Below are positions 20,468 to 25,727 of a stretch of DNA of 25,727 nt, one piece after another (position 1 is the first letter of the stretch; each line of letters opens with the position of its first letter). The DNA is from Saccoglossus kowalevskii (Eukaryota > Hemichordata > Enteropneusta > Harrimaniidae). The notes beneath the pieces are model-generated. The model worked only from the letters and a program-made list of their open reading frames with translations, did no database searches and had not been told where the DNA came from. The stretch spans positions 20,903 through 46,629 of the forward strand of contig NW_003148287.1 of NCBI RefSeq assembly GCF_000003605.2, written 5' to 3'. The position numbers were made by a program, and so were the translations under genes.

Positions 20468-22000
20468 TAAAAACAATGTAAATATTTTTTGTTTGGACAC
20501 ATTGTCCGTTGCTATGTTATGTTATAGTCAGTAGACTGGCTTGATTACTGCTACTTGCACAAAGCAACGGTATATCATTGTTTTCAAAATACTTCATTTT
20601 TATACAGAATTCATTATTTAAAAAATCTAGAGTGTGCTTACTTAATAAATGGCAAATAGTGTTTTATTTTAATTGGCGTGTAATTATTTTTGTACTATTA
20701 GAAACCTAATAAAACGTAAATCAATTGAATATATGTCAGTCTGTTTTGCGCTCATTGGACGTCAAACGTTTCCAACTTGTCGTCAGGAACGGGTTTTTGA
20801 CTTTTCACGTGTGTCGAATTTCCAGAATACCAGAAATAGTGAGATAAGCATCCCCCGGTGTATTCGGGAAAATGTTGCCATCCACCCAACATGTCTTGAA
20901 CAAAACCACAATTTTCAAAATTGGATACCCACCTTTTAACCGACGGAGAGTTTCCTGACTGAGTAACGCCCCTACTCTCCATATAAACCTGTCCAGCCTG
21001 AGAGTTTGGGGCTTCGAAATTACCAGGTCACCGAAATTGATATATGTGCATATCGGAAGGTTCACACTATGTGCGTGTTACTGTCACGGCATTATTACTA
21101 AGAAACAATAGAGCGTGTTTTCAATAATTATTATTTCCAATGCAAACGTCACCTCTACCACAGCCATACGCAGGTGTACTTTGTATAATATCTTGAGCCA
21201 TGAGCACTGCTATTATACCACACTACGTTAACGCGACTAGAATATGATCGTCATGTGAAGAAATTATAGATTCATTATTTACCAACTATAGTAAAAAAAT
21301 AGACCGCTAATATAGTATTAGATTTATAATTTGAGTTAAACCTACTATGTCTAAGATTTTAGCAGCTGTACTCGTTTTTCTGTGCATGTCACAAGACTCT
21401 CTCGGCTTGCCCCCGCCCACCCCCAGCATTCCCGTGGTATTTTCAAGTTTATTTACACGATATACTTGAATTAAAAAGAAGCGAAATGAAAACTTAACAC
21501 AATCGCCAGTATAAATACATCTCGAAAGGTTTGACTTGACTGATCAAGTTAGGGAAAACTATTACCCGTTACCACTATACACTTCGTTCAACTTACTAGT
21601 GAACAAACAAACAAACAAACAAACGTGACATTTGGCAATGATTCACAGAAAAAACGTCTCAAAATGTCTTGACTTGATTCCTCGATCCATAATCCACAGG
21701 TGGCTGTGCAATACCACTGAAAGGAGCCCTCATACATCGCATTTGGGCATATTTTCTTCTTCGCCGTGTGAGGGCGCTATATTGAATTGCCCTAAATTTA
21801 AAATACCGATATACGCATGACACATTTATTTACTTAGGTTTACATTTAAATACTAATATATTAATAACAGACAATAGCTAATGAAGCATGCACGTGCATA
21901 GTGGCTGATGCTCGCATCAAAAAGAAGACAAGTTACGCAGCAAATTAATGGCACGTGTTGCATTACTTAACTGCGATTTATTTATATATCTCTGTTCCAG
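20468..22000. other. Intergenic stretch, no gene recognised
   Basis: AT-rich unique sequence. Overlapping short frames on both strands at 20673-21065 show no domain. An (AAAC)n run lies at 21602-21624. Confidence 0.55.
21602..21624. repeat. (AAAC)n microsatellite, about 6 copies
   Basis: AAC followed by five AAAC units. It is short and simple. Confidence 0.85.
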
Positions 22001-22560
22001 GGATCCCATTGTATAGGAATTGTCACAGAAACGCTAATTGAGTTTCTTATCAATTACTGTTTTCATGACGACACGGCTATTGCGATTTGGAGAGTTTCGG
22101 CCAATCAAATTAATGTTGTAACTACGCATAGTTTAATTTGCAGTCTATGTTGCTTTACCCCAGGCGCTGGTAATGCTGCTTATACTTGGGGTTGATACGC
22201 ACTGCTCGCACGATGGCTGTCTTCAACTGGCCAATCGCTGTTCTAGTTCCCAAGTTTAAATAAAGCAAGTCACATGTGTCTCAACTATGACCATTCCTGT
22301 AAAGTTAGCTAGCACAGCATAGTCCCTGAAATTGTTTGCGTTTCCGTTTCGTTTCTTCGAGCGCCAGCCATTAATAAATAATTCGATAATTACAAATAAT
22401 TTTTAGGTAAAACAACTGCTGAATAAAAGACCTTCGTAGTCTGGATTTTGAACACAATATTGAAGACTAATTTTGGGGTACTATTGCGTATATGCGCCAA
22501 AACTTATGAAAACGAGATTGGCTAAGGCTTTGGAGTCTTCAACCAATGAATTAGCTGCAT
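22001..22560. promoter_or_regulatory. CCAAT-box cluster in intergenic DNA
   Basis: GGCCAATC occurs at 22099-22106 and 22229-22236. An inverted GATTGGCT lies at 22516-22523 and a further ACCAATG at 22542-22548. The first two have good NF-Y contexts (RRCCAATSR-like). Homeodomain-type CTAATTGAG and ATTAATG cores lie nearby. No adjacent open frame or TATA-plus-ATG arrangement was found, so any promoter role is speculative. Confidence 0.2.
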
Positions 22561-22587
22561 GATAAAATAAAAAAAAAATCATATACA

Positions 22588-22701
22588 TCGTCTCGAATAA
22601 TATTGAACTCTCGTCTGTTTCCATATCGTCTCGAATAATATTGAACTCTCGTCTGTTTCCTTATCGTCTCGAATAATATTGAACTCTCGTCTGTTTCCTT
22701 C
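22588..22701. repeat. 38-bp tandem repeat, 3 copies
   Basis: The unit starts TCGTCTCGAATAATATTGAA and continues CTCTCGTCTGTTTCC. Copies begin at 22588, 22626 and 22664 and are nearly identical, implying a recent origin. The minus-strand 68-codon frame across it is a by-product. Confidence 0.92.
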
Positions 22702-23060
22702 CTATCCCTAGTGGAACTTCCTCTGTCTCCTTGTAACTTTGCATCGATACACTTCAATGCCTATATCCACTAAACAATTCTGACACTGTAAAGCCAGCAA
22801 TGCATGTCAAATGGATATTAATGCCGTCTTAAAATTCCCTTTTACTAAATATGAAAAGCAGTAAATTCCCCAATGGATTTTAATACGACCAATCTAGCTC
22901 GGAAAGTGAACCTCATAAAAAATGCTTTTAATTATCCATCCGCGGTATAGAATTTTATTTTTTGCTATAATAGGTTTATATATTTATACAGTCAGTTTTT
23001 CAGACAATGAACGCTTGCACTGCGTGGATTTAAGTTACAACTGTCAGCACAACATTAACC
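22702..23060. other. Intergenic stretch, nothing recognised
   Basis: AT-rich sequence between two small tandem arrays. No open frame, RNA gene or clear motif is visible. Confidence 0.5.
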
Positions 23061-23185
23061 GTTATCCAATGCCTGCTGTGTTGCGAGTGTCAGTATAGCC
23101 CTTATCCCATGCCTGCTGTGTTGCGAGTGTGCGTGTAGCCCGTAAACCTTGTGTGCTATGTTGCGAGTGTCGGCATAGGCCTTAG
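23061..23185. repeat. 40-bp tandem repeat, 3 copies
   Basis: The marker TTGCGAGTGT falls at 23081, 23121 and 23161, each followed by a GTAGCCC/ATAGGCC-like block. The first two copies share ATGCCTGCTGTG; the third is more diverged (TGTGTGCTATG). Confidence 0.88.
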
Positions 23186-25366
23186 CTTTATATGGTTTGT
23201 TATTCCTTGTCTGCTGTGTCGTAGTACACACAAAATAAACACTCATAAACTCCGCGCACGCGCACAAACAAACTGACAGAAGGAATTCCGGGGAAAGACT
23301 CACATTATATTACATCGCAAAAACAATTAATTTAAACCCGTGTTAGTGCGAATTACAGGCGTATTTAAATGCGTATTGGGCTTTCCAACTTTTTGTTTTC
23401 AGTGACGATTGCAGGGAAAACTTTAATTATAGAAATCGTACTATTAGTTGTACAAACCAGTTTCTGGTCAAAATATTTACCTTCAACTGCGCGTGCTTTT
23501 GAATGTGAAGAACGAGAGACCATATAATTTATGATATCATTCAATAGATGTCTCAATTGCATTCCTCTTTAACAGATATGTTAATAATATATTTAATATA
23601 TACTGATACAACTATAAGGGCAAGACATACAGAGGTCAAATTATTAATTAATGTCAGTGTTCCCATATACGGAATATACTGACATCTGTTGCAGAAATGT
23701 CATTCAAATAAGATTTGGGAATATTTTAAAACTAACTGATGAATAAATGTCACGCTACAACATTTTAATTTCATAACAGCAACGTTATTTTACTTGTTTT
23801 TACTGACTGGTCAAACTATTATATGTAAATATTTATCACTATATACCAGAAACTCCATGATGGGCGTTTTTTTGCGATCAGTGACATTCGCGAAAATGAC
23901 AGTTTAACATTTCCAATCCGTTGACTTTGGATTTAAATGACAGTGTCACAGAATTTCAAAATTCAAGTAATTAAATAGTATCAACAGAAATTAATATAAT
24001 CTATACGACAGATAACATTATTTTCTTTGGCCTTAATGAACATTTATTCTATTCATTTAACTACATTCGGACATCACAATGAAATAGATTTTGAGTTCAA
24101 AACTGTCGTCTTTCAATATTAGTAAATATGGGACAATTGTATTCACTAACATTAATTTTGTATTTACATTTCTTCGAGTTATATTTGTGTATGCAATCAC
24201 CAGGAATGTTTTCTTTGTTTCTCTTATTCTCAACGCTGTTTTGAACAATCCACTCCATTTTTCAAATGGGGAACCCTTTACTAGTACAATAGTTGTGCTA
24301 CATCAATTTCAAAATATTTGCAGGTTATCGTTTTCCAGAGTGTTCGAAAACAGAAGATTATAAAGTGAATTCCGTTTTCAAATCTGCGCCAATATATGTG
24401 ATGTGTATATTGACTCTACATCTAGAGATGATTCTGTCCCATATCAACCATGTATATCATGATGCTTATCGGTGTTTGACTATTATGTGAAAAATATGCC
24501 ATGACTCTCACTTTGACCAATCATTAGGATTGTTCTACAATTTTAGTGTATTGTCTTGCAAGTATAATTTTTATTTTCGAATTTTACTGTTGTAATATAA
24601 AAATCGTAGAAGATATTTTTTTCAATTTTTGGAGACGCTCGGACTAACATTCAGAATATAAGTCACTCCGATAACAAAAAATCTGTGATAATAGCCAACG
24701 GGGCGAGAAACTGCGTTTCAAAAAGTATTTGGTATAATATAAATTACATATAAATTACAATTTACCCGAATAAAGAGTGAATAATTATTCGTATAAACGG
24801 AAATCGGGTTTCCCATTATTATACACACGCGGTAATATATAAGCATATATCCACTCATTCGAATATAGCTGCAATTGTGGTCACATGGTCGTATCACTAT
24901 GGTAACACTGCTAGAGGGACATACACAATGAATCACGTACTGCGGCATTTCCTCTTCATCGCCGACTTCCTGCTTATTTTCTGGCAGTAACTGTTTTTAA
25001 AGCTGTATAGAAATCAGCGCGTTTCAAAAGAAATTAATGTTTCGGTCCCTCGTTGATTTAATTATACACAATAATGAAGTGGTGGGTGTTTTCAAACACT
25101 CTTAGAATGATTTATGACAAAAAGAAGTGTCAAAAGTAATATGTGAATTGTTGCGTGGATTGGTTGGTCTAAGCGCAATTAATTATTTCATTGTTCTGCC
25201 ACCAATTACCTGCAGATGTACGTACAACTTTAAGGGGTCCGCTAACTCATCACGTGATCGCCGATAACATCCGTATCAGTGTTACTGGCCACTTAATGAT
25301 GTATGCTTGAAGGCAATTTGGAACTTGGTGTGTGCGTTAAATTGTAGTCGTCAAATATTGTGTTCA
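23186..25366. other. Intergenic or distal promoter stretch, no gene recognised
   Basis: Strongly AT-rich sequence. Frames such as 24091-24363 (+) are hydrophobic, overlapping and without motif, typical of chance frames in AT-rich DNA. A 10-bp palindrome ATCACGTGAT (25249-25258) sits about 110 bp upstream of the TATA box of the next gene and may belong to its promoter. Confidence 0.55.
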
Positions 25367-25372
25367 TATAAA
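25367..25372 (+). promoter_or_regulatory. TATA box of the right-edge gene
   Basis: TATAAA stands about 30 bases upstream of an initiator-like AGCACAAAC near 25397-25405 and 108 bases upstream of the ATG at 25475. The spacing fits a TATA promoter with a 5' UTR of about 75 bases. ATCACGTGAT at 25249 is a possible upstream E-box. Confidence 0.5.
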
Positions 25373-25474
25373 CTGAAAGATACGTGGTCGAGCGCAGCAC
25401 AAACTTGAACTGCCACGTACACCTCGCTCTACAAACTGTATACGCTGTTCTCGTCAAACCAGTTATTTGCCAAG

Positions 25475-25535
25475 ATGAGCGTATTACTGAACCGAGTTTA
25501 TGTCGTTGTCGTTACACTCGTAGCTACCAGTGACG
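25475..25535 (+). CDS. First coding exon (signal peptide) of an unidentified secreted or membrane protein
   Basis: ATG with a good context (CCAAGATGA) opens 20 codons, MSVLLNRVYVVVVTLVATSD, plus one base, then CG|GTGAGT, a near-consensus donor at 25536. The peptide has a short N-region with Arg7, a hydrophobic core VYVVVVTLVA and an A-T-S stretch giving a plausible cleavage after Ser19. A signal-peptide exon ending in phase 1 is the classic first exon of extracellular proteins built from phase-1 modules. The upstream TATA box and the absence of an in-frame alternative support the start. The rest of the gene lies right of the window, so its family cannot be named. Confidence 0.6.
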
Positions 25536-25580
25536 GTGAGTATTGTGCAATTGTAACATACATAGTCTTCTTTTAAGGAA

Positions 25581-25635
25581 GTGAGTGTGTGAGTAAGTGA
25601 GTGAGTGAGTGAGTGAGTGAGTGAGTGAGAGAGAG
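25581..25635. repeat. (GAGT)n / (GA)n microsatellite in intron 1 of the right-edge gene
   Basis: GTGAGTGTGTGAGTAAGTG leads into about eight clean GAGT units and a short GA run. It begins 45 bases after the donor at 25536. Each GTGAGT in it is itself a donor-like string. Confidence 0.92.
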
Positions 25636-25727
25636 CAATACGAACATGTATACAGTCATAAATCAGTGGGTGTAAAGTATATGTCAAGTACATCCAATAA
25701 GTATGTGCAGTTACAGCCATTTAAATT

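Noticed and set aside
20673-21065. Overlapping 76-88 codon frames on both strands
   Set aside because: No domain or splice context; consistent with chance frames in unique intergenic DNA.

Overview
This is a stretch of animal (eukaryotic) genomic DNA. It is AT-rich, gene-poor and intron-rich, with GT/AG splice sites and many minisatellites. The one well-supported gene is the 3' part of a PRDM13 orthologue on the + strand. PRDM13 is a PR/SET-domain C2H2 zinc-finger transcription factor of neural development. Its sequence, the AT-rich composition and the abundance of young minisatellites fit an invertebrate, plausibly a lophotrochozoan such as a mollusc. The species call is inference only.

Layout. 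Positions 1-2620 are a 50-bp minisatellite that enters from the left edge. Positions 2621-5638 are non-coding, upstream of the first visible coding exon (probably an intron). Positions 5639-5888 are an internal exon carrying the C-terminal two-thirds of the PR domain. Positions 5889-18420 are a 12.5-kb phase-1 intron. It holds three further arrays with 44-, 30- and 28-bp units, a possible hAT transposon end, and several candidate cis-regulatory stretches, the best at about 15.6-15.83 kb. Positions 18421-19808 are the terminal coding exon with one C2HC finger, a 314-residue linker, three C2H2 fingers and an acidic tail. The joined codon at the intron reads Gly, so the protein runs smoothly from the PR domain into finger 1. 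The first PRDM13 exon(s) are not visible and probably lie left of the window.

Downstream of the stop codon, the first canonical AATAAA hexamers all lie in an 11-copy, 34-bp tandem array at 20094-20467. Each copy also carries TGACGTAA. From 20.5 to 25.3 kb I see no gene, only two small three-copy arrays and a CCAAT-rich stretch. At the right edge a second + strand gene begins. It has a TATA box at 25367, an ATG at 25475, a short signal-peptide exon, and a GTGAGT donor at 25536 in phase 1. Its body is outside the window.

There is no evidence of a prokaryotic-style system, CRISPR array, tRNA or rRNA. The unusual aspect is the density of unrelated minisatellite families packed in and around one developmental regulator, several of which multiply a recognisable motif (AP-1, CRE-like plus poly(A) signal).
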